Shown in pieces: positions 1 to 10,288 of a stretch of DNA of 64,000 bases. Location: NCBI RefSeq assembly GCF_907164915.1, contig NC_061869.1, forward strand, positions 39,804,840 to 39,868,839, given 5' to 3'. The notes under the pieces were generated by a model. That model saw nothing but the letters and a program-made list of their open reading frames with translations, was not told the DNA's origin and did not search any database. A program made the position numbers and the translations under genes. Numbering within the stretch: the first letter of the stretch is position 1; the number at the start of each line of letters is the position of its first letter. Origin of the DNA: Impatiens glandulifera. Taxonomy: Eukaryota; Streptophyta; Magnoliopsida; Ericales; Balsaminaceae.

Positions 1-519
1 TGTAGGTTTTATTTATGTACCTTAATCATGTAAATAAGTAGAATAGAAATAACATGTAAATAAATAAATAAAAAAGCAGAAAAAGTTTTCAAAAACACTA
101 CCAAAATAAAAAAAAAATGTAAAATTTGCCTTATTTTGTATAGTTGATTTTTTTATTCTTTTAAGTAACTAGATCTAAGGTTTTTTTTTTTATTTATATA
201 AATGTTTAATTGTATTATTTTAATTTTTCTGCAAAGTTTCATGTTAATTGGGATCCATTTGGATCACCAAATAATTTTTTTTTTTAGCTAGGATTAGGTG
301 GAAAAACCAAAAAAACAGCAAGTTATTCTACAAGGAGACGCATGTTCTTCAGCCTTCCAGCACTTCTCCCAGGGTCTCGGCACTTTCCAGACGATGCTTG
401 CTCTGCTCCAGCTGCTGCTGAATCAGACTTCTGACGCTTCCCAGGCGACGCTTGCTGCAGTTTTCAACTTTTTATTTTTTTTTTATTTGTTTATTTGTTT
501 ATTTTTTTTATTTCTGCAT

Positions 520-1290
520 TTTAGATTTAGGTTTATTTTTTGTTGACATTTTTTTATTAGTTAAGAGTTTGTGGCTTGTTTGATCCTAGGTTAGAAAAAA
601 AAAATTAAAATTAAATCCTAACTAAAATTGAACTTAGCCCAAACTTAGACTTAGAATTTTTCTTTAGACATAGGACTTTTTTATTTTATTTTATTTTATT
701 TATTATTATTTTTTTATTTTATTATTATTTTTATTATTTTCATTATTATTTTTATTTAAATAAAAAAAACCCCAAAATAGTAAAATTTTAGACCTTTAAA
801 TAATTCACTAAAGTTTCTTAAAAATTAATCTAGACTTAGGCCAATTAATTTTTGATTAATAACTTGCCTAGTTTTGATTTTTAGGATAACTTTAGGTGTG
901 AATTATTTGCTCTCGTTTTCTTTTATCTTTGTTTATTTGTTTATCTCATGCAAACTCATTAAATGCTTAAAATGGAAAATCCTAAAATGTAAAGCGTAAA
1001 AATGTTTAAAGAAAGGCCAAAATTAATTAGTAGAGACCTTAGGGGCGTTGTGGGACATAGCGTCTAAGAAACCCTTTCCCACACGTAACCAAACGCCGAA
1101 CTCACATCTCTTAAATTCCTAATTTTTGAAATTAGGTGGCGACTCTCTAGTCGTGAGGTTAATTAATACTGAAAAAAGTTAAAAAAAAGGCCTATGACAT
1201 ACTTCCCATTAAAAAACTCCCAATCTCTCCCAGATTCGACGGGAAGGTAAGATATGGAGTTGTCTATAAAGCCTGGTTTTTAAAACTTAA
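520..1290 (+). mobile_element. LTR/leader fragment of a Ty3-type (possibly Tat/Ogre-like) retrotransposon
   Basis: This non-coding block is homologous, in inverted orientation, to 21385-22130. Shared landmarks include the phrase around 575-595 ending in cctaggttag, a GC-richer block at 1036-1110 (ggggcgttgtgggacatagc), and a 3' part at 1185-1275. At 1137-1150 it reads TGGCGACTCTCTAG, which resembles the TGGCGACTC primer-binding start used by Tat/Ogre elements with a tRNA-Arg primer. I infer an LTR end followed by a 5' leader. The 5' boundary is not visible. The first 300 bases of the window are AT-rich with nothing recognisable, and the short open frame at 298-546 looks fortuitous. The fragment abuts the truncated ORF at 1350. 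Confidence 0.4.
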
Positions 1291-1349
1291 ATTTTTTCAA
1301 CATTAAAATTAATTCCCCTCACGTTTTCAAAAAATAAATTTTTTAAAGA

Positions 1350-1844
1350 GTGCCCAGAATTTTCAAACTAGTTGATCAAAAGTCTTTTTTAAACAAATCG
1401 ATCACAGAGATCTCCTTAGCCTTTGCCCGGTCAAGCCATCCAGTGGATGACCACGGTGCTAAGTCACTATTGAAAGCTGAATACCAGCTTCTCAATGACG
1501 TAGTCGGTCGAGGAATCTTGGGAAGGGATGTGACCAACACATACTGCACCGCTGCCTTCAACATCATGGCAGCTATAACTACTGGCACACCGGTCAATTG
1601 GTTGAGGGTACTGTTCGACGTCCTAATCTGGATGATTGGCGTTCGAACAGTCGGCCTCGTTCCTCAAATAAGTTGTCTGCTTCTGGAGCTTGGAGTTCCA
1701 ACATGCCTAGGGGAAGGGCTGAACCAAGCCCAAGTACTTACCAAGGAAGTTACTGACTCTTTCTATGAGCGGTTTGAGAAGGCTTGGAAGAGGAGGAACC
1801 GTCACATCCACTCCAACGGTCACACCAACTCAAGCGGATATTAG
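1350..1844 (+). pseudogene. cassette ORF 1, C-terminal half only (GLxxFL/LPTEG family)
   Basis: This is the first of three tandem members of an uncharacterised family on this strand. It is open for 164 codons but lacks the usual N-terminal half (GLxxFL, V.EFF, LPTEG). Homology starts near FARSSHPVDDHGAKS, which matches the minus-strand member at 28.2 kb (SIHPVDDHGEKD). It continues through AAFNIM, the invariant NW (VNWLRVLF) and a C-terminal segment VLTKE.....F..AWKRRN. That segment matches VLTKERIQELIDRWEAARAKRN in its overall pattern in the minus-strand first ORF near 28.7 kb. The residues before about 1415 do not fit the family and probably come from the rearrangement that placed the Ty3 fragment upstream. 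Function unknown. Confidence 0.6.
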
Positions 1845-2223
1845 GTCACTCCTTCCTACATCCGGTCATTTTGCTGCACGCACCGGCTGTATCTTTGCTC
1901 AACTCCATTATGATCATTTCGGTTTCATCTATGTTCTCTTCGGTTTAGTTTAGGCTATCCTCTGTTTCAATCGGTTACTTTTCAGTTTGTTGTTGCATCA
2001 GTCATTAATGAAAAGTAACATTTAATTAATGAGGTAACCCCCAACTACATGAGTAATTACTACCCAACTAACTTGGTTACTTTTCAACTAAATACCTACC
2101 TCGAGCTCTGCAATCGGTCAAAAGTAACCTCTTTCCAACAAACTTTGGAAACATAAATATTCTCTTCTCCAATAAGACAAAACTGACATTCAATGTTGAT
2201 GTTTTTCCCTCCAAAACCGGATC

Positions 2224-2232
2224 TATATAAAG
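2224..2232 (+). promoter_or_regulatory. TATA box of cassette ORF 2
   Basis: TATATAAAG lies 81 bp before the ATG at 2313, in a non-coding gap of about 470 bp after the preceding ORF. The other family members have TATA boxes at similar distances, which supports a real, ORF-specific promoter. Confidence 0.55.
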
Positions 2233-2312
2233 GGCCATTCTCTAATCAAATTAACACATCTCAAATCATAAATCTCTTGAACTCGTCTCTCTCTATTAGC
2301 AAAGTTTGAATC

Positions 2313-3014
2313 ATGCCGAGCCGAACTCTAGGAAACTTCTTGAGCATCAACTTCGATTCATGTATGGAACATTGGGATATAGAAACAAAGGAGGTCATGT
2401 TTGAATCTCTCATTGACACCGGCCTTCGAACCTTTCTCGATGAATCCGGTCCCATACTTCTTGAGGATGTCAAGACCTTCTTCAGAAGTGCTTGCATCAG
2501 AGGAAACTATATAGTTTCCACGGTGAGAGATCACATTTTCTGGTTGGATGAAGCCGAATTTGCCCAGATGTTCAACCTGCCCACAGAAGGGTTTTCCGAC
2601 TTCCCAACCCGGGTGGGAAGTGTAGCAACCGATCACTCAATATTCTTCTCTGGAACCGATGTATCGGTGGAAAATCATGGGTTAAAAACCCGCCTTGCTC
2701 ACCACATCCAACTCTTTCATGAGATTGTAAACCGCTCTATCATCTGTCAATCCCCAAATCAGCGTTACTTCAAGAAAATATTTTACATGATGACATACAT
2801 TGTTAGCAACACGGCCATCAATTGGTCATCGGTCATTTTTCAGAACCTGAAAACTATGGTGCTAACCAAGAAAGGTCTCGGTTATACTCCTCACATCAGT
2901 CGGATCATTCTCAAGTACCGCCCAGAATTTGGACCGGGCACACCGGCATCTCCTTCAAACATCCTTGACATGGATGGAGTGGAAGAGAAACTTTCAAGAG
3001 TCGTTATCACATAA
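2313..3014 (+). CDS. cassette ORF 2, intact 233-aa member of the GLxxFL/LPTEG family
   Basis: This is the only full-length, uninterrupted family member in the window. Conserved blocks in order are TGLRTFLDESGPILLEDV (about residues 36-53), KTFF, a short beta-like stretch ending in FWLDEAEFAQMF, LPTEGFSDFPT (about 90-100), NRSIICQSPNQRYFKKIF, then INWSSVIFQNLKTMV (about 168-182). There is no signal peptide or obvious membrane segment. It ends soon after the conserved domain and so lacks the coiled-coil tail of the third ORF. Its closest visible relative is the minus-strand ORF at 28249-27488, which shares LPTEGFSDFPT and RSI.....PNQ.Y. The start is chosen because it follows the TATA box and begins where the homologues begin. 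A very distant link to the Pfam putative plant transposon protein domain is possible but untested. Function unknown. Confidence 0.65.
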   Translation: MPSRTLGNFLSINFDSCMEHWDIETKEVMFESLIDTGLRTFLDESGPILLEDVKTFFRSACIRGNYIVSTVRDHIFWLDEAEFAQMFNLPTEGFSDFPTRVGSVATDHSIFFSGTDVSVENHGLKTRLAHHIQLFHEIVNRSIICQSPNQRYFKKIFYMMTYIVSNTAINWSSVIFQNLKTMVLTKKGLGYTPHISRIILKYRPEFGPGTPASPSNILDMDGVEEKLSRVVIT

Positions 3015-3459
3015 GTCATATCTTTATTTCTTATGTATTTCTATTTCCAAACCGATCCATATATCGGTTTCTATCTTGTACCTTCATTCAATGAAACTCT
3101 ATTTCAGTCTAAATAACCGGGTCAAAGTAACAATCAGAATATTCATCTAAGTATCCGGTTAATATTATTAAGTAACCTCGTTTTTATTGAAATATCCGGT
3201 CAACATCAAAGAAACCGCGTCTTCGCAGTTATGCACGGTCTCAAAAAGAACTGCTTAATCAAAAGTTGTAAATATTCAGAACACTCATCTAAATAACCAG
3301 TTAAATCGATAGACAAACCTGTGTTCGTAGAACTTTACGGTCAAGATCATAACACCGCATCATTGCAGTTCACAAATCACTTCATAATACGATTTCAAAA
3401 AGGGATTGCACCATCAAAACCGAAATCGAAACTTTTGGAGGGAAAGATTCCCGCCATCA
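3015..3459 (+). other. non-coding spacer between cassette ORFs 2 and 3
   Basis: The spacer is AT-rich and interspersed with CCGG-containing words such as aaccggg and atccggt. I see no gene in it. A conserved phrase, acttttggaggga at about 3431, recurs in the corresponding upstream region of the minus-strand third ORF near 27170 and marks a shared promoter region. Confidence 0.5.
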
Positions 3460-3551
3460 TTTCCCGCCAAAAGCTCCCGCTCAAATTTCCCGCCTCTGAT
3501 TTGGCGCCCATAATTTGCCGCCCTTTTCCATTACCGCACATAGTTTGCCGC
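3460..3551 (+). promoter_or_regulatory. cluster of five E2F-like motifs upstream of cassette ORF 3
   Basis: Five exact matches to the plant E2F consensus TTTSSCGC occur on this strand in 92 bp: TTTCCCGC at 3460 and 3486, TTTGGCGC at 3500, and TTTGCCGC at 3514 and 3544. A near match lies just upstream at 3448. The cluster ends 75 bp before the TATA box at 3627. The minus-strand homologue has four TTACCGCC copies in the same place, so the repeats are related but the exact consensus is not kept. E2F regulation is inferred from motif match only. Confidence 0.45.
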
Positions 3552-3626
3552 CAAAATCACTTGGAGGGAAAATTCCCGTCCAAGGTGATGGGACGGTTTG
3601 CGACGGTTGAGCTTCCAGACCGCGCC

Positions 3627-3634
3627 TATAAAAG
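3627..3634 (+). promoter_or_regulatory. TATA box of cassette ORF 3
   Basis: TATAAAAG lies 108 bp before the ATG at 3742 and is followed by a CT-rich leader (ctctctc repeats) typical of plant 5' UTRs. The minus-strand homologue has TATATAAG at almost the same distance. Confidence 0.6.
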
Positions 3635-3741
3635 GGACTCTTGGCCATTTCATTTTTCTCTTACGCGAAATAGCTTTCTCTCTCTAGGCTCTCAAACTCT
3701 CTCACAGCGGTTATTCTCTCAAACTCTCTCAATCACCAATA

Positions 3742-6371
3742 ATGGGTCGTGCTTCGGCTTTGTTCAAACATATCATTCAGGTGGATTTTGAGGAAATTAG
3801 ACAAAACGGTTCGGTTCCGGCAAAGGAAGTTCTTACCCGGATTTCCGAAGCCGGACTCGAATACTTTCTAGGCGGTCCTTTTGTTCTTTATAAAGAAGCG
3901 GTTGAAGAGTTATTTAAAACCGCATCTCTCTCTGGCGACAAAATAACCGCAACTGTTGGCGGCAAGCAATTCGACATAACCGAAGAGTCAGTTGCGGAAA
4001 TCCTACGTCTTCCAACAAATAGACGCAACGCTTTGATGGAACTAGACCAAACAACTTTCGAGGCGGCTTTCCAGATTCTCTCGGCAACCGGGGCTCCTGT
4101 AAAGGTATCCGGTAAGAAGTCATCACTGCGATCGGAATATATACCGCTTTGTGACATCTTCACTAAGTCGGTTCAGGCGAGAGGTGGAAACTTCGACAAC
4201 CTCACCAGGGCAAAAATCGAAATGCTTATCGGTTTACTGAACGGCATAAACGTCAACTGGACAAAGGAGATTTTTAGCAACCTAAAAGACATGGTGAAAT
4301 CGGATTCCACCCGGTCATGGGGATACGCCATCCCTCTTGGGAAGATCATGCTCCACAACAACATCAACACCCGTCCTGGTGTTCTTCTCTCATCGAGCAA
4401 GATAATAAGATCCCGACAATTCCTGGAGAAGAAGCAGCCGGCCCCCGGTTCTACAGGTGGCCGAAGGAAGAAATCTACCGCCAAGACACCGGCTCCGGTG
4501 ACAAGTCCGGAAACAAGGATAAGGAACCGATAGTATTCACGGAACCGCGCTTAGAAACGCAAGATGAGGAAGACTCGGCTTCCACGTCTGACCGAACCGG
4601 CTCACAGAAAACCGATGACAATCCATCCGATAAAGAAGAAGGACCGATTGAAGAAGAACAATCGGCCACAAGCCTTGACAATGCCGGTGCGGCCGCAAGC
4701 CTTGAAAACACCAATGCCGGTGCAGACGGCTCTGGGGACGAAGACGCTCAAACTACAAACAAACTCTAGAAGGTGGCCGAAAACATTGTCCGCAAAATCT
4801 TGGAAGAAATTCATCTGCAAGCTAAAAAGGCAGCACAAGCATACAGTGAGTGGTTCCTGATCCGGTGCAATAAATTCTTCAAACATGTGCTACCGGACCT
4901 AACCACCGGACAAAGATTTGAGAGAATTTTAGAGATAGAGGAAGACGTTATCAGGCTCACAAACGCCGAGGATCCCAACGAAGCCATAGACCGACACGCA
5001 ATAGTGGAACCGCGTGCTCGGCTACAAAAGCTAACCGCACATATACGAAAGCTTACAGAAAGGTATGTTGCGGGAACACCGAAGGCTAAATTACAACTCC
5101 AGGTGTTGGATATACTTGAAGTCAAGAAAGGAGAATTCATTAACGAGATAAAGCGGCTTGAAGCGGTGCGCAGACAGTGAGATACAGCGCACTCTCCGCG
5201 TCCTGAGACCGATGACGGTTAGAATCAAGGTGATACGCCTCCTCTAGAGGATCCGGTCATCAACGAAACCGACGAAAGGACAGAGACTCCTTTCACCGGG
5301 CCACTTGAAACCGATCAACATGGGGATTCAGAACCGGCCGTCACAGAAGAAAGGGTAAAAACTCTCATTCAAGAGTTTGCCAACAGAAAGGTTCGACCGT
5401 GGAAGAGGAAAATCAAGAAAGCCGCGCTTCAAACAATCAAGTTAGCCGAAACAACAAGGGATGATCTTGTGAAGGCAGATGCCCGGATCACAGAGATCGA
5501 AGCCGACTACCGGGACGATACTATTCTACACAACGAACATCTTAAGCGAACCGAAGACTTGGAAGATAAGACCTCCAAGATGGTGGATGACTTGGAACGG
5601 TTTCAAGAGAAAACCGATCAACGGCTCACAAAGGTAGATGAGGACATAGGGCGGTCAAGCACCGAAGTCGGTTCGACACTTGATAGGGTCATAGATCTTG
5701 AAAAGAAGAATGCGAGTCTTGAAGAGCGCAACGACAAACTTGAAGCCGACCTCAAGGCAGTCACCGAGCAGGTGAATGAATTAATGAAGGCCAAGATGGC
5801 TGCCGATTCAGCGGTTGAGGAAGCAAACGCTCGGGCGGCTAAGGATATTCAGGATGCGCTGGACGAAGAAATGCGGAGAGCGAAGGAAGCACCGCGATTG
5901 ACTGATGAGGAATTAGACATACGCGCACAAAATATAGCGGCCAGAAATCTGAAACTCGCAAAAATCATGGCGGCAAAACAAGCCGAAGAGGCCAATCGGT
6001 TAAAAGCTCAGCAAGATACGTACCACAACTTCGAAAAGGCTCACAAGAGGACCAAAGCGGCTTCTTCCTCTTCGGTTCCGGCAACACGGAAAAGGAAAAC
6101 ACCCTCAAGGAAGGTTCAAGTAACCGGGATGCTGGAGAGGATCACCGAGACGATTATCGAAACTCCACCGAACCCGGCTCTACAAACCGAGGATGAAATC
6201 GAAGAGAATCTCGAGCCGCGATCTACAAGACAGCGAATTCTCAATACGGTTCCAATCAGCACGGTCGGTCAACCGCAAGTTGGAGGTTCATCTTCAAGAA
6301 CGGCTCCACCGGATGAGGAACAACCAACCGATGACATGATGAAAGACTTCCTGCCATCCGAATCAGAATAG
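3742..6371 (+). pseudogene. cassette ORF 3, long coiled-coil member of the GLxxFL family, broken
   Basis: Reading across one frameshift and three stops gives a protein of about 876 codons. Residues 1-230 are the family domain: AGLEYFLGGPFVLYKEAVEE, TVGGKQFDITEESVAEI, LRLPTN, ARGGNFDNLT and VNWTKEIFSNLKDMV. A Lys/Ser/Pro then acidic Ser/Thr linker follows. The frame changes from +1 to +3 near 4480-4533. A second conserved block (about 4773-5180) has EWFLIRC, LPDL and ERILEIEEDV, and its counterpart exists in the minus-strand copy. From about 5340 to 6040 the sequence is a long heptad-rich coiled coil, followed by a basic then acidic tail. Stops in the +3 frame are at 4767-4769, 5178-5180 and 5218-5220. 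The broken frame argues for a decayed copy. It lies directly before a polypurine tract and LTR. Function unknown; the place is that of a Sirevirus env-like ORF. Confidence 0.65.
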
Positions 6372-6472
6372 GGGCTCCTTTTTTTCTTAATCTATGTTTA
6401 TTTCGGTTACTTTTAATATATATAATATTTTCCCTTTTACGGTTACTTTTATATATATAAAGTTATTTTTGA

Positions 6473-6725
6473 AACCGGCCTATACTTGCAATCTTACATG
6501 GTTTTGATAATTTTAAATAAAATAATCAAAAAGGGATAAATTGATAAGATAAAAGATTAGAATTTTCCAAAAAAAAATTCAAAATTTTTTCCAAATTTTT
6601 CGAAAAATTATCCCAAGTCAGTTTCAAAAATCCGGTCAAATAAAGAACCGGCCTACGTTTGCAATCTTACATGATTTTGATAATTTTAAATAAAATAATC
6701 AAAAAGGGATAAATTATTAGATAAA
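6473..6725 (+). repeat. duplicated polypurine-tract / LTR-start junction
   Basis: Two copies, spaced about 177 bp, of a block running from ccggcctac/tac through aataatcaaaaagggataaa to the start of an LTR. Each contains the purine run aaaaaggga at the position expected for plus-strand priming. Comparable reiterations occur at 23632-23930 and 61240-61440. Confidence 0.6.
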
Positions 6726-7975
6726 ATTAGACCGGTCAACAGAACTTAACATAAATAAACCTCTTATGCAGGAACAAAGAACCGGACCAGTCAAAGTACC
6801 CAACCGGATTGAGAAAACCGGTCGGTCAGATCACTGAGCCGGTTAAGAAAACTCAATCGGTCAATATCAAACCGACCAGAAACATGACCGCACAAAGAAA
6901 GACAGGATCGGTCAAAACCGAAGGCTGGAAACACCAGATAGTCGGCCATTAACCGACCAGAAGCCAAAACAAATAACCGGAAGTCATCCGCTTAAAGACA
7001 AATAACCGACCAGCTTAAGAAGATACTTAGGATATTTGATGAGAATGATACCAAAGGAACAGACTGAACATTTCCATATTCATACAAGTCTGAGGACAGT
7101 CTGCAGGTTGCAGAAAACCGTCCTACAGGATCTTTCCACTTCAGGATAAATCAGAAAGGCAATCTTCCAAGTACAGACAATTGTCTAACCGACAGTTACC
7201 ACATTGAGTAAAAGACAAACCTAGCCGGTTTGACCTACATACTGGAAGAACAGACCGCCAGGTCTGAAAAGTTGACCGCCAGGTCTGAATTACTGAACCT
7301 CTACTCAGCCAATCAAATTCAAGGAAGTGAAATATGATCGTTGGCATATTTCACCTATAAAAGGAGCAGCTGAAGAGGAGTAAACATGGGACACAGTGAA
7401 CAATTAGTTTACAAGTGATAAGATTGTGTTCTCTCTCTGGAAAAAGCCTAAGTGCTAAAGTTGAAGTGTGTATTTACAATTTCGGTGTAAATTGTACCGG
7501 TGTTATCGAGCAGGAAATAAGTCTCGATCGGATTGTATTTGTATTCCTTAGTGAATATCCTTCTCGCGGTTTCGAGAGGAAGGGGTGACGTAGGAGTTTT
7601 ATCTCCGAACATCCATAAAAACTTGTCTTGTTATTTACTTTCCGTCTGACTTACTTTATAACCGAGCTGTACTAACCGACCTACACCTTGTTTACCGACT
7701 CTACACTATCTAAACCGAATCACCAAGTTACAAAAACCGACCCATCAATTTCCAAACCTGTCCTATTCAAAAACCGGTTCTGCCTATCTCGTGAGTGTGC
7801 TGCTTCAACCTGAAACAAACCTCTTCCACGCTTGAACCTGATTCAAGGGTTTGTGACAGTCTGTGTAGTATTGAAACCCCGGTATTAATCTCTAACCGGA
7901 TTAATCACCACCCTTTGAGTGAGACGCGCTAACCGGTCCAACCCCGGTCCCCCAGCCGCGACCTAGATCCTAACA
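6542..7975 (+). mobile_element. Sirevirus-type copia LTR (3' LTR of the plus-strand cassette)
   Basis: The LTR begins after the polypurine tract (TGATAAG at 6542, or the second junction near 6715) and ends in GATCCTAACA at 7975, complementary to the TGTTAGGATC seen at the matching end of the minus-strand LTR at 22473. It is packed with ACCGG words. TATAAAAG at 7356-7363 is the likely U3 promoter. A block at 7585-7615 (gggtgacgtaggag, then ttttatctccgaacatcc) recurs in every LTR of this group here, near 10970, 22835, 42965, 55590 and 63770. No primer-binding site follows the LTR; 7976-8175 is ACCGG-rich non-coding DNA. This is therefore a solo LTR or 3' LTR. Confidence 0.7.
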
Positions 7976-8175
7976 CTTTGGCTTCTAAATGACCGGTTGT
8001 CTGGTGTTTAATTAGGGGTTTAGTTTTGACCGATCTTGTTGTTTCTGGTCAGTTTAGGTGTTTGACCGGTTGAGCTTCTTAACCGGGTCATTGGTTTGAC
8101 CGGTCCGGTTCTTTGTCAGTTCCTGCATAGGAAGTTTATTTGTGTTAAGTTCTATTAACCGGTCTAATTTTATCT

Positions 8176-9442
8176 AACACGAGGCAATAGCGGTTGCAGA
8201 AAGACTGATAAAGCTCAAATTGTCTGTGGACAGGCCGAAGTTCATCAAAGATGATGAGGAAGAAGGTGGGGGAGACCGCCCACATGACCAGGATAAAGGT
8301 GGGGGAGACCGTCCATTTAAGAAGGGGCATGCACATAAAAACTCAGGGAGGCAAGCCAACGAGTCGGATAAGCCAAGAGCCTGTTATATTTGTGGTGCTC
8401 ATAATCACATAAAGTTTATGTGCCCGTTCAAGGGGGAAAGGTTGCAACAGTTAAAGGAACTGAGTCCTCTAATGAGGAAGAAGAGACTCAAAGAGGATCC
8501 TTAAGACTGCTCAATGCTGTGAAGACTAGTATTGCGAAGCCGAACAAGGGAACAAGGAGGGGCTCTTTGTTTGTGGAAGCTTGGATCGGGGGAAAGCGCA
8601 TCAAGACACTAGTGGACACAGGGGCTACGCACAACTTCATGCGAGAAGGAGTAGACAAGGCGTTGGGTCTGCAGATCAGCCCAACAAGAGGGACGGTGAA
8701 GTCCTTCGATGTAACCAAGCCGGTGAATGGGGAGGCTAGGAGAGTGCACACTAGGATCGGAGGCTGGAATGGGACTGTCTCATTTACCTTTATCCCAATG
8801 GAAGACTACGACGTAGTGTTGGGACTAGAATGGTGCGATCAGGTACGCGCTTGCATAATGCCTTATTCTGATTCCTTAATCATTTTGGAGCACGGGAAGA
8901 CTAGCGGGATTCCAACAAGGAGAGAATTAGAGGGAATAAGCAGGTTCTCAGTGATGTGATTCGTTCGAGGTCGCAAACGTGGTAAAGAGACATTTGCCTC
9001 TTTTGCCAAGATGGATGATGGGGACGGGTCTAAGGGAAAAGAAGAAGTACCCGAGGAAGTCCAAATAGCGTGTGTCGAAGCCTTCGAGAGGCTCAAGGCC
9101 AAAGACAGCACAGAACCATCAGATCCACAAGGTTTGGCCACAGGCAACGTGGGTCAAAGTCAGTCTGCCTTCACTCGCACCAAGTCCGTGGGAAGGGAAG
9201 CAGGTCGTGCTCGGACATATTTAGAGGGAGACACTGAGAATATGAAGAGAGGGGCGGATCTTAAAGGGTGTGCAGTTACGAAAGGGGACAATGGAAAGGG
9301 GGAAGTTACCCCCGCAATTGTTGAATCCTATGCGATTTGTGCTCAAGGGGCTTGTGCGCAGATTCAAGGGACCGTGTTCAATCGAGAGACGTGTGGGAAA
9401 CGTTTTATATCGGTTAAGGCTGGCGACCATAAATGCACCTGA
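8176..9442 (+). pseudogene. Ty3/gypsy gag C-terminus and aspartic protease remnant
   Basis: In frame 3, up to the stop at 8502-8504, the reading is the end of a gag (EAIAVAERLIKLKLSVDRP, then Gly/Asp-rich repeats) with a zinc knuckle CYICGAHNHIKFMC that fits CX2CX4HX4C. The protease lies in frame 2 (about 8420-8959), with the active-site motif LVDTGATHNF, FTFIPMEDYDVVLGLEW and a normal retropepsin layout. Gag and protease are thus separated by a frame change. After 8959 the sequence has only fragments, ending in YRLRLATINAPDVVK, which resembles the last residues of Ty3 polyproteins. Reverse transcriptase, RNase H and integrase are missing entirely, so this is an internally deleted copy. Confidence 0.75.
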
Positions 9443-9775
9443 TGTTGTGAAGTGAAAAGGGGGAGGAAGAGAGCTCATGGGACGCCATATGGAAGATCAC
9501 CATGCACCGGTCTAGGGTCGTGCCGAGGACGGCCACGACTTAGGTGGGGGAGTATGTCACGTCCCATTTATATGGGGTGCAAACATCAAGCCACGAGGTG
9601 CATTTCCAGAATATTCCTGAATGCAAGTCTATGCAATTTGTGCTCAAGGGGCTTGTGCACAGATATGAGGGACCGTGTGGGGAATGTTTCAAGGAAGATG
9701 TTGAAGAGTATCAGGCCAAGGTCGAACTGAGGATGGCCACGACTAAGGTGGGGGAGTATGTCACGGCCCATTAAA
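9341..9775 (+). repeat. imperfect tandem duplication including the polypurine tract
   Basis: The phrase gtgctcaaggggcttgtg occurs at about 9341 and again at about 9640. The purine tract ggtgggggagtatgtcacg occurs at about 9544 and again at about 9747. A unit of about 200-300 bp, spanning the end of the internal region and the LTR start, has been duplicated. Only the second junction leads into the complete LTR. Confidence 0.6.
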
Positions 9776-10288
9776 GTCACGACCAAATCCAGGGGATGTC
9801 GAGGCTCATTAAAGTCTTGGCCTGATAGTGCGCTAATCTTTTTAGCCCAAGGGGAGGCCCAGTTGCCTACGTGGGCCCATTGAATCTTCTAATCAAGGAA
9901 GAGATTGGAAGATATTCTAATAAAGAAGGGATTAGAATATATATTCTAATCAAGGAAGGTATTATAATATATATTCTAATTAAGGAAGAGATTACAAGAG
10001 ATATTCTAAATTAGGTAAGGATATTCTTGTTATGGAAGGAATATCCTAAATTAGTGTAATTAAATTGTAATTAGACGTAATTCATAATTTAATACGTGTA
10101 AGTCTTATAAATACCCTGAAGGTATACCATTGTAATTATCAAGCATTCTTTCAATATAATATTATTCTCAAGAGTTTTCTCTCTCTAAGTCCGTTGTATT
10201 CTTCTTGCATAGTTTAAAAGGGCTTTCTAAGCTAGAATCAGGGTCGATTTAGCTTAGTGTCGTACGGGTCGAATTTTAGCCCGTGACA
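9759..10288 (+). mobile_element. Ty3/gypsy 3' LTR, 530 bp
   Basis: The LTR is bounded by inverted ends TGTCACGG at 9759 and CCGTGACA ending at 10288, and is preceded by the purine tract AGGTGGGGGAG. TATAAATA at 10106-10113 is a likely promoter, followed by a CT-rich stretch. The 9890-10030 part holds several copies of the phrase attctaatcaaggaag. No matching 5' LTR is present in the window. Confidence 0.75.

Noticed and set aside
298..546. 82-codon open frame with Phe-rich C-terminus
   Set aside because: Its only start is GTG, the end is a T-rich run, and it lies in a non-coding LTR-like block with no homologue in the inverted copy.
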